Shown: one piece after another, positions 8,035-16,031 of the stretch
Layout: each line of letters starts with the position of its first letter
How positions within the stretch are numbered: position 1 is the first letter of the stretch
Source of the DNA: Bacteroidota bacterium
GTDB lineage: Bacteria; Bacteroidota; Bacteroidia; Bacteroidales; Lentimicrobiaceae
NCBI GenBank assembly: GCA_023434665.1
Contig: JAEYSM010000086.1
Span: forward strand, 1-64,000
Direction of reading: 5' to 3'
Length of the DNA stretch: 64,000 nucleotides
Position numbers and translations under genes: made by a program
Notes under the pieces: generated by a model
What the model was told of the DNA's origin: nothing
Databases searched by the model: none
Seen by the model: the letters and a program-made list of their open reading frames with translations, nothing else

Positions 8035-11000
8035 ATGAGCAAGTTTTCCCATTTACATGTGCATTCAAAATTTTCAATTTTAGACGGAGCCTCAGATATT
8101 AAAGAAATGTTCAAGAAAGCAGTATCCGATAACATGCCGGGCATTGCAATAACTGACCATGGCAATATGTTTGGAGCTTTTAAATTTGTTGCTGAAGCTG
8201 AAAAATATAATATTGTTGGACAGGCACCGACAATTAAACCAATTGTTGGATGTGAGTTTTACTTAGTGGAAGACAGGTTCAAGAAGCAGTTTTCAAGAGA
8301 ACTGAAAGATATGCGTTATCATCAGTTATTACTTGCAAAAAATGCTAAAGGATATAGTAATCTAGTGAAACTTTGTTCATTAGGATATATTGACGGATTG
8401 TACGGTAAGTATCCTCGTATTGACAAAGAACTTATTATTCAATACCATGAAGGTCTTATTGCAACAACTTGTTGTCTCGCGGCTGAAGTACCAAGAACTA
8501 TTATTAATAAAGGCGAAGAAGAAGGTGAAAAGGTTTTTAAATGGTGGTTGGATGTTTTTGGTGAAGATTATTATGTTGAATTACAACGACATGGTATTCC
8601 CGATCAGAACAAAGTTAATGAAGTGCTACTCAAGTATGCCAAAAAGTATGGAGTTAAGACTATCGCTACAAATGATTCACACTATGTGGAACAGGATTTT
8701 TATGAAGCACACGACATTCTGTTATGTGTAAATACAGGCGAATTGAAAAGTACTCCTTCGGTTAAGGATTACGATGATGATGACGTGTCGGGTAAAGGAA
8801 AGAGATTTGCATTCTATAATGACCAATTCTTCTTCAAGACAACCCAGCAAATGTCTGAAACCTTTAAGGATCTTCCCGAGGCAATTGATAATACAAATGA
8901 TATTGTTGATAAGGTTGAATTGCTGAATCTCAAAAAGGATATAATGCTCCCGCACTTTGCATTACCCGAAGGGCGGACTGATCAGTTTGAGTATTTGTAT
9001 GAAAAGACTTTTGAAGGAGCCAGAAAGAAGTATGGTACAATAACAACTGAAATAACCGAGAGGCTACATTTTGAACTTGATACAATTAAAAAGATGGGCT
9101 TCACCGGTTACTTTCTAATTGTAGCTGATTTTATAAGTGCCGGTCGAGATCTTGGAGTTTTCGTTGGCCCCGGTCGTGGTTCTGCTGCAGGATCTGTTGT
9201 AGCATATTGCATCGGAATAACTAATATTGATCCGCTAAAGTACAATCTGCTTTTTGAAAGGTTTCTTAATCCTGATCGTAAAAGCATGCCTGATATTGAT
9301 ACAGATTTTGACGACGAAGGCCGTCAGAAAGTAATAGATTATGTAGTTGATAAATATGGCAAAAATCAAGTTGCCCAGATAGTGACCTTTGGAAGTATGG
9401 CAGCTAAGAGTTCGATCAAGGATGTTGCCAGAGTTCTGAATCTTCCACTAAGTGATTCAAATGCATTGGCCAAACTTGTTCCCGATCGGCCTGGTACAGA
9501 ATTGAACAGGATAATGTCATCTGTCCCAATAACCGGAAAAGATAGTTTAGCTGAAAAGGAACAATATAATCCGGATGATATAGATGGTATAAGGAAGTTA
9601 AGAGAAATAGCTTCCGGCAACGATTTAAGAGCTGAAGTGCTTAGAGAGGCCGTCAAGCTTGAAGGAAGTGTAAGAGGTACAGGAATGCATGCTGCCGGAA
9701 TAATAATTGCGCCAACGGATCTTAAAAATATTATACCAGTTCTTACATCAAAAGAAACGAATCTTCTGATTACTCAATTCGAAGGCAAGGAAATTGAAGA
9801 GGCAGGTGTAATTAAGATGGACTTTCTTGGCCTGAAGACTCTGAGCATTTTAAGAGATGCTCTAAAACTCATTGAAACACATCATAAAGTAAAAATTGAC
9901 CTTGATTCAATACCCCTCGATGATAAGAAGACTCTGGAACTTTATCAGAAAGGGGAGACTAATGGGACTTTTCAGTTTGAGTCACCAGGGATGCAAAAGC
10001 ATCTCAGAGAACTTAAGCCCGACAAATTTGAGGACTTAATCGCTATGAATGCTTTATACAGACCAGGTCCCATCGAACATATTCCCAATTTTATCAATCG
10101 AAAATTTGGTCGTGAAAAAGTAGTCTTTGACGTTCCGGCAATGGAAGAGTATTTATCAGAGACATATGGCATTACTGTTTACCAGGAACAGGTGATGCTG
10201 CTTTCGCAGAAATTAGCCGGTTTTTCAAAAGGAGATGCCGACACATTAAGAAAGGCTATCAGTAAGAAGAATCAGGAAACTCTGGCAAAAAACAAAGCTA
10301 AGTTTGTTGAGGGGTGCTTAAAGAATGAAATCGCAAAAGAAGTAGCCGAAAAGATTTGGACCGATTGGGAAGCATTTGCATCATATGCTTTTAATAAATC
10401 TCACTCTACATGTTATGCCTTTGTGGCATTCCAGACTGCCTATCTGAAAGCTCATTATCCTGCTGAGTATATGGCTGCTGTGCTGACACACAGTTTAAAC
10501 GACCAGAAAAAGCTTGTCTTTTTTATAGAGGAAACTAAAAGAATGGGAATCCCCGTTCTAGGCCCTGATGTTAATGAATCAGGTTATCAGTTTACCGTTA
10601 ATAGTCGAAATGAAATTCGATTTGGTATTGGAGGCCTCAAAGGAATTGGAGAGAATGCAGTAACTTCTTTAATTGAAGAAAGAGATGCTAACGGCCCATA
10701 TAAAGATATTTTTGATCTCACCCGAAGGGTAAATCTTCGAACTGTAAATAAGAAAAGTCTTGAAGTGTTGGCAAAAGCAGGAGCTTTTGACACTTTCCCA
10801 AATTCCCACAGGGCTCAGTATTTCTTACAGGAAAACCGTGAGGGTATAATTTTCCTCGAAAAAGTAATTAAAAATGCTAGTGAGTACCAGGCTCATAAAA
10901 TGGGTGCTCAGGTAAGTCTTTTTGGAGGTGTCTCACAGGTTGAAATGCCTGAAATAAAACTTCCTGAATGCGAAGAATGGCCAACGCCTCTGAAATTGCA

Positions 11001-11628
11001 CTACGAGAAAGAAGTGGCTGGTTTTTATATCTCCGGACATCCGCTGAATGATTACAATCTTGAAATTGAATCTTTCTGCAACGCAACTGTTTCTGACCTT
11101 AAATCTGAAAATAGTAAGGCCAACCTTGGTAAGCAGCTTGTGGTTGCAGCCATGATTCTAAAAGCTGACCATTCAATTTCAAAAAACAACAAGCCTTATG
11201 CGAGGTTTACTATCGAAGATATGAGTGATAATGTCGAAATTTTTATCTTCAGTGAAGATTATCTCCGGGTTAAACATTTTCTTGTTGAAGGAACAACTGT
11301 ATTAATTAAAGGATCCTTTATTCAGAAATATAAGGATGCTGAAAGGCTTGATTTTAAAATTTCTTCAATGATACTCTTATCAGAAGCACTTGAAAAATTA
11401 ACCAAGAAAATATTAGTAAAACTTAGTGCATTTACTGTTAATGAAGGTCTTATTGACAAATTAAAAAGCACTATAAGTGCGAATAGTGGTGCAATTCCTC
11501 TTACTTACGAGATATTGGATGAAGCGGAGAAAATAACTGTACGGCTTGTTTCTAAAGTTCCTGTTTCTCCTCGTTTTGCAATTGAAGTTCAAAAGAATAT
11601 TAAAGAAGTTGAGCTTGCTATCAGTTAA
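8035..11628 (+). CDS. dnaE: DNA polymerase III subunit alpha
   Basis: 1197 residues, full length for the DnaE1 group. It opens with the PHP domain (FSHLHVHSKFSILDG), then the polymerase palm with the acidic catalytic motif PDIDTDFDDEGR near residue 420 and the GPGRGSAAGS loop near 380, followed by fingers, a helix-hairpin-helix region (IGGLKGIGENAV, about 870) and an OB-fold near residues 1030-1110. It is the replicative polymerase of the chromosome. The start ATG at 8035 is preceded by AAGGATTAAAGAGAG, a weak purine-rich binding site. trxA follows with its own -7 element. Confidence 0.98.
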   Translation: MSKFSHLHVHSKFSILDGASDIKEMFKKAVSDNMPGIAITDHGNMFGAFKFVAEAEKYNIVGQAPTIKPIVGCEFYLVEDRFKKQFSRELKDMRYHQLLLAKNAKGYSNLVKLCSLGYIDGLYGKYPRIDKELIIQYHEGLIATTCCLAAEVPRTIINKGEEEGEKVFKWWLDVFGEDYYVELQRHGIPDQNKVNEVLLKYAKKYGVKTIATNDSHYVEQDFYEAHDILLCVNTGELKSTPSVKDYDDDDVSGKGKRFAFYNDQFFFKTTQQMSETFKDLPEAIDNTNDIVDKVELLNLKKDIMLPHFALPEGRTDQFEYLYEKTFEGARKKYGTITTEITERLHFELDTIKKMGFTGYFLIVADFISAGRDLGVFVGPGRGSAAGSVVAYCIGITNIDPLKYNLLFERFLNPDRKSMPDIDTDFDDEGRQKVIDYVVDKYGKNQVAQIVTFGSMAAKSSIKDVARVLNLPLSDSNALAKLVPDRPGTELNRIMSSVPITGKDSLAEKEQYNPDDIDGIRKLREIASGNDLRAEVLREAVKLEGSVRGTGMHAAGIIIAPTDLKNIIPVLTSKETNLLITQFEGKEIEEAGVIKMDFLGLKTLSILRDALKLIETHHKVKIDLDSIPLDDKKTLELYQKGETNGTFQFESPGMQKHLRELKPDKFEDLIAMNALYRPGPIEHIPNFINRKFGREKVVFDVPAMEEYLSETYGITVYQEQVMLLSQKLAGFSKGDADTLRKAISKKNQETLAKNKAKFVEGCLKNEIAKEVAEKIWTDWEAFASYAFNKSHSTCYAFVAFQTAYLKAHYPAEYMAAVLTHSLNDQKKLVFFIEETKRMGIPVLGPDVNESGYQFTVNSRNEIRFGIGGLKGIGENAVTSLIEERDANGPYKDIFDLTRRVNLRTVNKKSLEVLAKAGAFDTFPNSHRAQYFLQENREGIIFLEKVIKNASEYQAHKMGAQVSLFGGVSQVEMPEIKLPECEEWPTPLKLHYEKEVAGFYISGHPLNDYNLEIESFCNATVSDLKSENSKANLGKQLVVAAMILKADHSISKNNKPYARFTIEDMSDNVEIFIFSEDYLRVKHFLVEGTTVLIKGSFIQKYKDAERLDFKISSMILLSEALEKLTKKILVKLSAFTVNEGLIDKLKSTISANSGAIPLTYEILDEAEKITVRLVSKVPVSPRFAIEVQKNIKEVELAIS

Positions 11629-11639
11629 AATAATTCTAT

Positions 11640-11647
11640 TATCTTTG
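11640..11647 (+). promoter_or_regulatory. -7 element for trxA
   Basis: TATCTTTG matches TAnnTTTG exactly. It lies 12 bases after the dnaE stop and 37 bases before the trxA ATG. A weak -33 (CTTG at 11614-11617) is 22 bases upstream, slightly too far. Confidence 0.45.
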
Positions 11648-11684
11648 AAAACAGAATTAGTTAAATCATAAAAAATCGAATAAT

Positions 11685-12002
11685 ATGGCTATTGAATTAA
11701 CCGATGCGAATTTTGAAGAAATCGTAATAAATTCAGACAAACCCGTTCTTGTAGATCTTTGGGCTGAATGGTGTGGACCTTGTCGTATGGTAGGACCAAT
11801 TGTAGAAGAACTTGGTCATGATTATGAAGGAAAAGCTGTCATTGGAAAACTCGATGTGGATAGCAATCCCAGTACAACTGCTAAGTATGGCATCCGAAAT
11901 ATTCCTACTATTCTTTTCTTTAAAAATGGCGCGGTTGTAGATAAGCATGTTGGCGTCTCTCCAAAATCAGTTTTAGCTGGTAAACTTGAGAAGCTAATTT
12001 AA
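11685..12002 (+). CDS. trxA: Thioredoxin
   Basis: 105 residues, the normal size of a cytosolic thioredoxin. The redox active site WAEWCGPC places the two cysteines at 30 and 33, and the conserved cis-proline region reads GIRNIPTILFF. There is no signal peptide, so it works in the cytoplasm as a general disulfide reductase, with thioredoxin reductase encoded elsewhere. It is a single-gene unit: a -7 element precedes it and a strong hairpin terminator follows 20 bases after the stop. Confidence 0.97.
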   Translation: MAIELTDANFEEIVINSDKPVLVDLWAEWCGPCRMVGPIVEELGHDYEGKAVIGKLDVDSNPSTTAKYGIRNIPTILFFKNGAVVDKHVGVSPKSVLAGKLEKLI

Positions 12003-12022
12003 ACTTATTGTTGTTAGAAATT

Positions 12023-12057
12023 ATGGGATGCAATTGTGCTTGCATCCCATTTGCTAT
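12023..12057 (+). terminator. Rho-independent terminator of trxA
   Basis: Perfect 10-bp stem (12023-12032 ATGGGATGCA with 12041-12050 TGCATCCCAT), 8-base loop, T-rich tail. Its position also argues against any start codon for the next gene before about 12060. Confidence 0.8.
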
Positions 12058-12086
12058 TTATTGATAATACTTTTTATCTATCAGAT

Positions 12087-13013
12087 ATGCCCATTGAACA
12101 GGTTCGTTTCGAAGAATTGCTTTCCCTGGAGCTTTTGGCCAGGCAGGTGGTTGAAGGATTTATTACCGGAATGCATAAAAGCCCGTTTCATGGGTTCTCA
12201 GTTGAATTCGCTGAACACCGGTTGTATAATCAGGGTGAGTCTGTAAAACATATTGACTGGAAATTATTTGGCCGTACGGATAGGATGTATGTTAAAAGGT
12301 TTGAAGAAGAAACCAATTTAAGATGCCAGATAGTCATTGACGGTTCCTCCTCGATGTACTATCCCACAATTGCAAATCCTTCAATAACAAATCCTGATAA
12401 AATTACATTTTCTGTTTACGCTGCTGCTGCTGTTATACAGCTATTACACAAGCAAAGAGATGCCTCAGGATTAAGTATTTTCACCGACGAAGTGAATGTT
12501 CATACTGAAGCTCATTCTAATTTGGTACATCGAAAATTCCTTTACTCAAAGTTGAACGAACTTCTCGAATACAATAAGGAGAAAACCAGAAAGCAGACCA
12601 GGGCATCGCAGGCTTTGCATCAGATTGCTGAGAATATACATAAGCGTTCATTGGTAATCATTTTTAGTGACATGTTTGATAGCGGTTTTGACGAAGAACT
12701 TTTTTCAGCCCTTCAGCATTTAAAGCATAATAAGCATGACGTGATCCTGTTTCATGTCACTGATAAAAAGTCGGAAGTGGATTTCGCATTTGATAATAAG
12801 CCTTACAAATTCATTGATCTTGAGACAGGGGAGGAACTTAAAATAAGACCCCAGGAGATAAAGGAAGATTATGTTATAAGAATTGCTAAATTCAGATCAG
12901 AACTTTTGAAGAGATGCGCACAATATCAAATCGAATTTGTTGACGCTAATATAAATGAGGGGTTTAAGCAAATTCTCTTACCTTTCCTTCTGAAAAGAAT
13001 GAAAATGATGTAA
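12087..13013 (+). CDS. DUF58 family protein with vWA-like metal site
   Basis: 308 residues from ATG 12087 (MPIEQVRFEELL). The N-terminal part has the DUF58 signature GESVKHIDWKLFGRTDRMYVK (about 50-70). A von Willebrand A-like metal-ion-dependent adhesion motif follows, D85-x-S87-x-S89 in IDGSSSM. DUF58 proteins usually accompany a MoxR AAA ATPase and BatA/B-type vWA proteins and are thought to act in assembly or stress functions; here neither partner is next to it. An upstream in-frame non-ATG start at 12036 would lie inside the trxA terminator, so I rejected it. It may be co-transcribed with the DUF493 gene, 66 bases downstream. Confidence 0.82.
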   Translation: MPIEQVRFEELLSLELLARQVVEGFITGMHKSPFHGFSVEFAEHRLYNQGESVKHIDWKLFGRTDRMYVKRFEEETNLRCQIVIDGSSSMYYPTIANPSITNPDKITFSVYAAAAVIQLLHKQRDASGLSIFTDEVNVHTEAHSNLVHRKFLYSKLNELLEYNKEKTRKQTRASQALHQIAENIHKRSLVIIFSDMFDSGFDEELFSALQHLKHNKHDVILFHVTDKKSEVDFAFDNKPYKFIDLETGEELKIRPQEIKEDYVIRIAKFRSELLKRCAQYQIEFVDANINEGFKQILLPFLLKRMKMM

Positions 13014-13079
13014 TTCTTGCTAAACAGAACAATTTGTACCAGATTTGAAACACCACTACTCGGAGCTAAACAAACTGAA

Positions 13080-13358
13080 ATGGCGATAAATGAAGATTTT
13101 CTGAATAGACTGGAAACACAACTCGACAAGCATGGGCCATGGCCACAAGTTTATTTATTCAAATTTATTATAACAGATAACAACCGAAGTTATGCCATAT
13201 TGCAAAGTATCTTCGGTGATGAATCTAATATAACCACACGCCATTCCTCTAAAGGTAATTACATCTCCGTTACAATAAGGGAGATGATGATGAGCCCTTC
13301 CGAGATTATTGAAAGATACCGTCAGGCTTCAATTATTGATGATATTATTGCTTTGTAA
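13080..13358 (+). CDS. DUF493 (YbeD-like) small protein
   Basis: 92 residues from ATG 13080 (MAINEDFLNRLE). The pattern WPQVYLFKFIITDNN, then a run with ISVTIREMMMSPSEIIERYRQ, matches the DUF493/YbeD ferredoxin-like alpha-beta fold of about 90 residues. Some family members have a proposed regulatory role similar to ACT domains; the function is not settled. A longer reading from the TTG at 13017 adds 21 residues not expected for the family. A bidirectional hairpin separates it from rny. Confidence 0.75.
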   Translation: MAINEDFLNRLETQLDKHGPWPQVYLFKFIITDNNRSYAILQSIFGDESNITTRHSSKGNYISVTIREMMMSPSEIIERYRQASIIDDIIAL

Positions 13359-13404
13359 TAAAATTGCTTCTACTGACCCATAATTTCAGAAGTGGTAAAA
13401 AAAG

Positions 13405-13441
13405 AACCCTCCACAGTTTTTTACTGAAGAGGGTTTAATTA
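13405..13441. terminator. Bidirectional terminator between the DUF493 gene and rny
   Basis: Stem 13405-13411 (AACCCTC) with 13429-13435 (GAGGGTT), a 2x2 internal mismatch, then CAG/CTG closing a T-rich loop. It has A/T runs on both flanks and lies between convergent genes. Confidence 0.7.
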
Positions 13442-13457
13442 TAAAAACAGGTATCTT

Positions 13458-15002
13458 TTATTTTGCAAAACTAATGGCTCGTGTTTCCCTGATAACTGTA
13501 ATTTTAATTTGTCCGGGATAAGTCATTTCATCTTGGATTTTCCTTGAGAGATCATAAGAAATCTTGTTGGCTTCATCATCCGAAACTTTATCAGCACCTA
13601 CGATAACACGCAATTCTCTTCCTGCCTGGATAGCATAGGTTTTTACAACCCCAGGATATGAAAGTGCCAGTTCTTCGAGGTGATTTAACCTTTGAATGTA
13701 AGCTTCTACAATTTCACGGCGAGCACCAGGACGCGCTCCTGAGATGGCATCGCAAGTTTGAACTATAGGAGCTATAAGGCTTTCCATTTCTATTTCATCA
13801 TGGTGCGCTCCGATAGCATTGCAAATATCAGCCGGTTCCTTGTATCTTTCAGCGATTTTCATACCCAGGATAGCATGTGGAAGTTCAGGCTCATTATCAG
13901 GTACTTTACCTATATCATGAAGCAATCCTGCACGTTTCGCTTTCTTGGGGCTTAAACCGAGTTCTGCTGCCATGGTAGCGCACAGATTAGCCACTTCTTT
14001 GGAATGTTGTAATAGGTTCTGACCATAAGAAGAGCGGTATTTCATTTTACCGATCATTCTTATAAGTTCAGGATGAAGACCATGAATTCCAAGGTCGATG
14101 GTTGTCCGTTTGCCAGTCTCTATTATTTCCTGTTCTATCTGTTTCTTAACCTTACTAACTACTTCCTCAATGCGGGCAGGGTGAATTCTACCATCAGTTA
14201 CCAGTTTATGTAATGAAAGTCGTGCAATTTCCCTTCGTACCGGATCAAATCCTGAAAGTATGATAGCTTCGGGAGAATCATCTATGATTATTTCTACTCC
14301 GGTTAAAGATTCAAGTGTACGTATGTTTCTTCCCTCACGGCCAATAATCCGACCTTTTATTTCTTCACTTTCAATATTGAAAACTGAAACGCTATTCTCA
14401 ATAGCATGTTCGGCTGCAGTTCGTTGAATAGTTTCAATTACTATCTTCCTTGCCTCGTTGTTTGCAGTTAATTTAGCTTCCTCTACGATATCTTTAATAT
14501 GTACCATAGCCTTAGCTTTAGCCTCATCTTTCAATGTTTCAATTAACTGAGTTTTGGCTTCATCAGCCGACATACCTGAAATTTCTTCTAGCTGATCGAC
14601 TTGCTGTTTAATTGCTTTGTCTAGCTCCTGCTGTTTTTTTGTAATAATCTCAACCTGTACGTTAAGATTATCTTTAATTGTAGAGACTTCTTTTTGCTTT
14701 CTTTGTATTTCTTCCTGTTTTTGTGATAGTGAGGCTTCTTTTTGTTTTAGTCGGTTTTCATTTTTAAGAAATTCTTTGTTCTTTTCCTGAAAATTGTTTT
14801 CGTAATCAGATTTCATCTGAAGGAATTTCTCTTTTGCCTGAAGGATTTTATCCTTCTTGATCATTTCTCCTTTTTCTTCGGCGTCTCTGAGTATATTCTC
14901 ACTTTTCTTTTCTATTGCTTTTCTTAGAAAAGTACTTGTGATTATTACTCCCGCAGCTATACCAATTAATGCCGCTACGATACCTATTATTACTGCTTCC
15001 AT
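13458..15002 (-). CDS. rny: Ribonuclease Y
   Basis: 514 residues, the usual length. One transmembrane helix at the N-terminus (about 3-25) anchors it; a long coiled coil follows (about 30-200, Lys/Glu/Gln rich), then a KH RNA-binding domain (IIGREGRNIRTLESLTG) and an HD phosphohydrolase domain (AGLLHDIGKVPD). RNase Y is a membrane-attached endoribonuclease that initiates mRNA decay. It lies downstream of zapA and a structured RNA (probable 6S RNA), a conserved-looking order. Confidence 0.96.
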   Translation of the reverse strand: MEAVIIGIVAALIGIAAGVIITSTFLRKAIEKKSENILRDAEEKGEMIKKDKILQAKEKFLQMKSDYENNFQEKNKEFLKNENRLKQKEASLSQKQEEIQRKQKEVSTIKDNLNVQVEIITKKQQELDKAIKQQVDQLEEISGMSADEAKTQLIETLKDEAKAKAMVHIKDIVEEAKLTANNEARKIVIETIQRTAAEHAIENSVSVFNIESEEIKGRIIGREGRNIRTLESLTGVEIIIDDSPEAIILSGFDPVRREIARLSLHKLVTDGRIHPARIEEVVSKVKKQIEQEIIETGKRTTIDLGIHGLHPELIRMIGKMKYRSSYGQNLLQHSKEVANLCATMAAELGLSPKKAKRAGLLHDIGKVPDNEPELPHAILGMKIAERYKEPADICNAIGAHHDEIEMESLIAPIVQTCDAISGARPGARREIVEAYIQRLNHLEELALSYPGVVKTYAIQAGRELRVIVGADKVSDDEANKISYDLSRKIQDEMTYPGQIKITVIRETRAISFAK

Positions 15003-15049
15003 TATTTAATTTGGTTAGTTTATATATGTTGAGCTATGGAGTGAAAGAA

Positions 15050-15250
15050 AACAAAAAACCCGCACTGATCGTGAGTTTTGGTAAACCCCAAAACTACATG
15101 ATTGGAGCTGCCAGGGACGTCAAACTTCCAATGCCCCCATAAGGGAGACCGGCCGAAGCCGGATTAAGGCCTGTTTTTCATCCATTAACTGAGCTTTGCC
15201 CCAAAGTTGAAAATGTTGAGTTTACAAACAATTCGATACAATGCGGGATA
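15050..15250 (-). ncRNA. ssrS: Probable 6S RNA between zapA and rny
   Basis: No protein gene occupies the roughly 300 bases between zapA and rny, but the minus strand forms a closed RNA of about 190 bases. The closing stem is 9 bp (15239-15247 with 15059-15067), then an internal loop and 3 more pairs (15234-15236 with 15069-15071). The tip has a GC-rich UUCG tetraloop hairpin (15149-15162). A U-run follows the 3' side (15058 downward), as in an intrinsic terminator. It is clearly richer in GC than its surroundings. The length fits 6S RNA, and zapA-ssrS linkage is established in other bacteria. I could not verify the large central bubble, and other local hairpins are possible, so the family assignment is inferred; exact ends are approximate. 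Confidence 0.65.
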
Positions 15251-15300
15251 TCTTAATATCATTCAAAGAACTAATGCTCAAACTTTTACAAAAGTAACTG

Positions 15301-15588
15301 TTAATCAATGTACTCCGTCAATACTTTATCAATTTCTGCTAGTTTCCCCAGCATTTCATTGTCTCTATACTTTAATTGCTCCTCCAATTCTACAGAGCTG
15401 ACGGCAAATTGTAATGCAACCATTGCCAGCAGGTCCTGTTTGTCTTTATACTGGAAGTATTTAGCATAGTTTTCAATTTGTTCCTCAATCACTTTCGTGG
15501 CTTTTCGCAAACCTTCTTCTTCTTCTCTGCTTATTTTAAGCTTATATGGTCTATCTGCGATTACCACAGTTATTGAGAGTTCATCCAT
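15301..15588 (-). CDS. zapA: Cell division protein ZapA
   Basis: 95 residues. The N-terminal part gives the ZapA head (SITVVIADRPYKLKI), followed by EEEGLRKATKVIEEQIENY and a long C-terminal coiled coil (about 45-95). ZapA binds FtsZ and bundles its filaments at mid-cell. The gene is preceded by a small coiled-coil gene (15 bases upstream) and followed by the probable 6S RNA. Confidence 0.9.
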   Translation of the reverse strand: MDELSITVVIADRPYKLKISREEEEGLRKATKVIEEQIENYAKYFQYKDKQDLLAMVALQFAVSSVELEEQLKYRDNEMLGKLAEIDKVLTEYID

Positions 15589-15603
15589 TACCCAATTAAC
15601 AGT

Positions 15604-15891
15604 TTATTTATTTAAAAGTCTCACACAATTGTCGATTTCCCGCAAAAGTTCATTAATTTTAAGTTTAACTTCTGTCTTACTTTCCTCTTTACTCAATGAT
15701 TTCGCTAATTTCAATATTTTTATCCGTTCCTTTTGCTCATTTAACAAAAGTTCAAGATTAGTAATTTGTTCTTTTAATTTTATAATCTCATCTTTTAAGA
15801 CCTTGTTATCCTTTTGTAGTTCAGATACCTGCCCAATCAGTTTCCTTATTTTATATTCTATGCCGGAAATCAAAGTACTTGGACTATCCAT
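15604..15891 (-). CDS. Small coiled-coil protein upstream of zapA (ZapB-like candidate)
   Basis: 95 residues from ATG 15891 (MDSPSTLISGIEYKI). A TTG three codons further up is possible but less likely. From about residue 10 nearly the whole protein is a heptad-patterned coiled coil (IRKLIGQVSELQKDNKVLKDEI and onward), without signal peptide or membrane segment. Its position 15 bases before zapA and its size recall ZapB, which binds ZapA at the Z ring, but coiled coils are easily mistaken for one another and I cannot show homology. A promoter element lies just upstream, so this is the first gene of the zapA unit. Confidence 0.7.
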   Translation of the reverse strand: MDSPSTLISGIEYKIRKLIGQVSELQKDNKVLKDEIIKLKEQITNLELLLNEQKERIKILKLAKSLSKEESKTEVKLKINELLREIDNCVRLLNK

Positions 15892-15911
15892 GAATACCAA
15901 AGTTATGTGTG

Positions 15912-15943
15912 CAAAGGTATGTTAAACTTTACAATTTGCCAAT
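15912..15943 (-). promoter_or_regulatory. Promoter of the zapB-like/zapA unit
   Basis: The minus strand has TACCTTTG (15919 to 15912), an exact -7 match, with ATTG (15943-15940) 20 bases upstream as a near-match to the TTTG -33 element. The ATG of the first gene is about 20 bases downstream. Confidence 0.5.
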
Positions 15944-16031
15944 AGTAAATAATTTCAATTCCTTACTCAAATATAACAAATTGTAGGCCTGAAAACAAAA
16001 GATATTTTTAACTTTCTCACAAATTTTAATC

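Noticed and set aside
12036..12086. Longer N-terminus of the DUF58 protein
   Set aside because: It begins inside the trxA terminator hairpin and adds 17 hydrophobic residues not expected in the family; ATG 12087 fits better.
12028..12246. 72-residue frame overlapping the DUF58 gene
   Set aside because: It covers the trxA terminator and the DUF58 start in another frame; no domain or conservation signal.
13017..13079. TTG-initiated longer version of the DUF493 protein
   Set aside because: The family length is about 90 residues and ATG 13080 gives this exactly.
15207..15401. Plus-strand frame of 64 residues over the zapA/ncRNA region
   Set aside because: It is antisense to zapA and to the structured RNA, and lacks any recognisable domain.
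15497..15925. 142-residue plus-strand frame
   Set aside because: It is the complement of zapA and the coiled-coil gene; the Ser/Phe/Leu-rich sequence is typical of a shadow of coiled-coil coding DNA.
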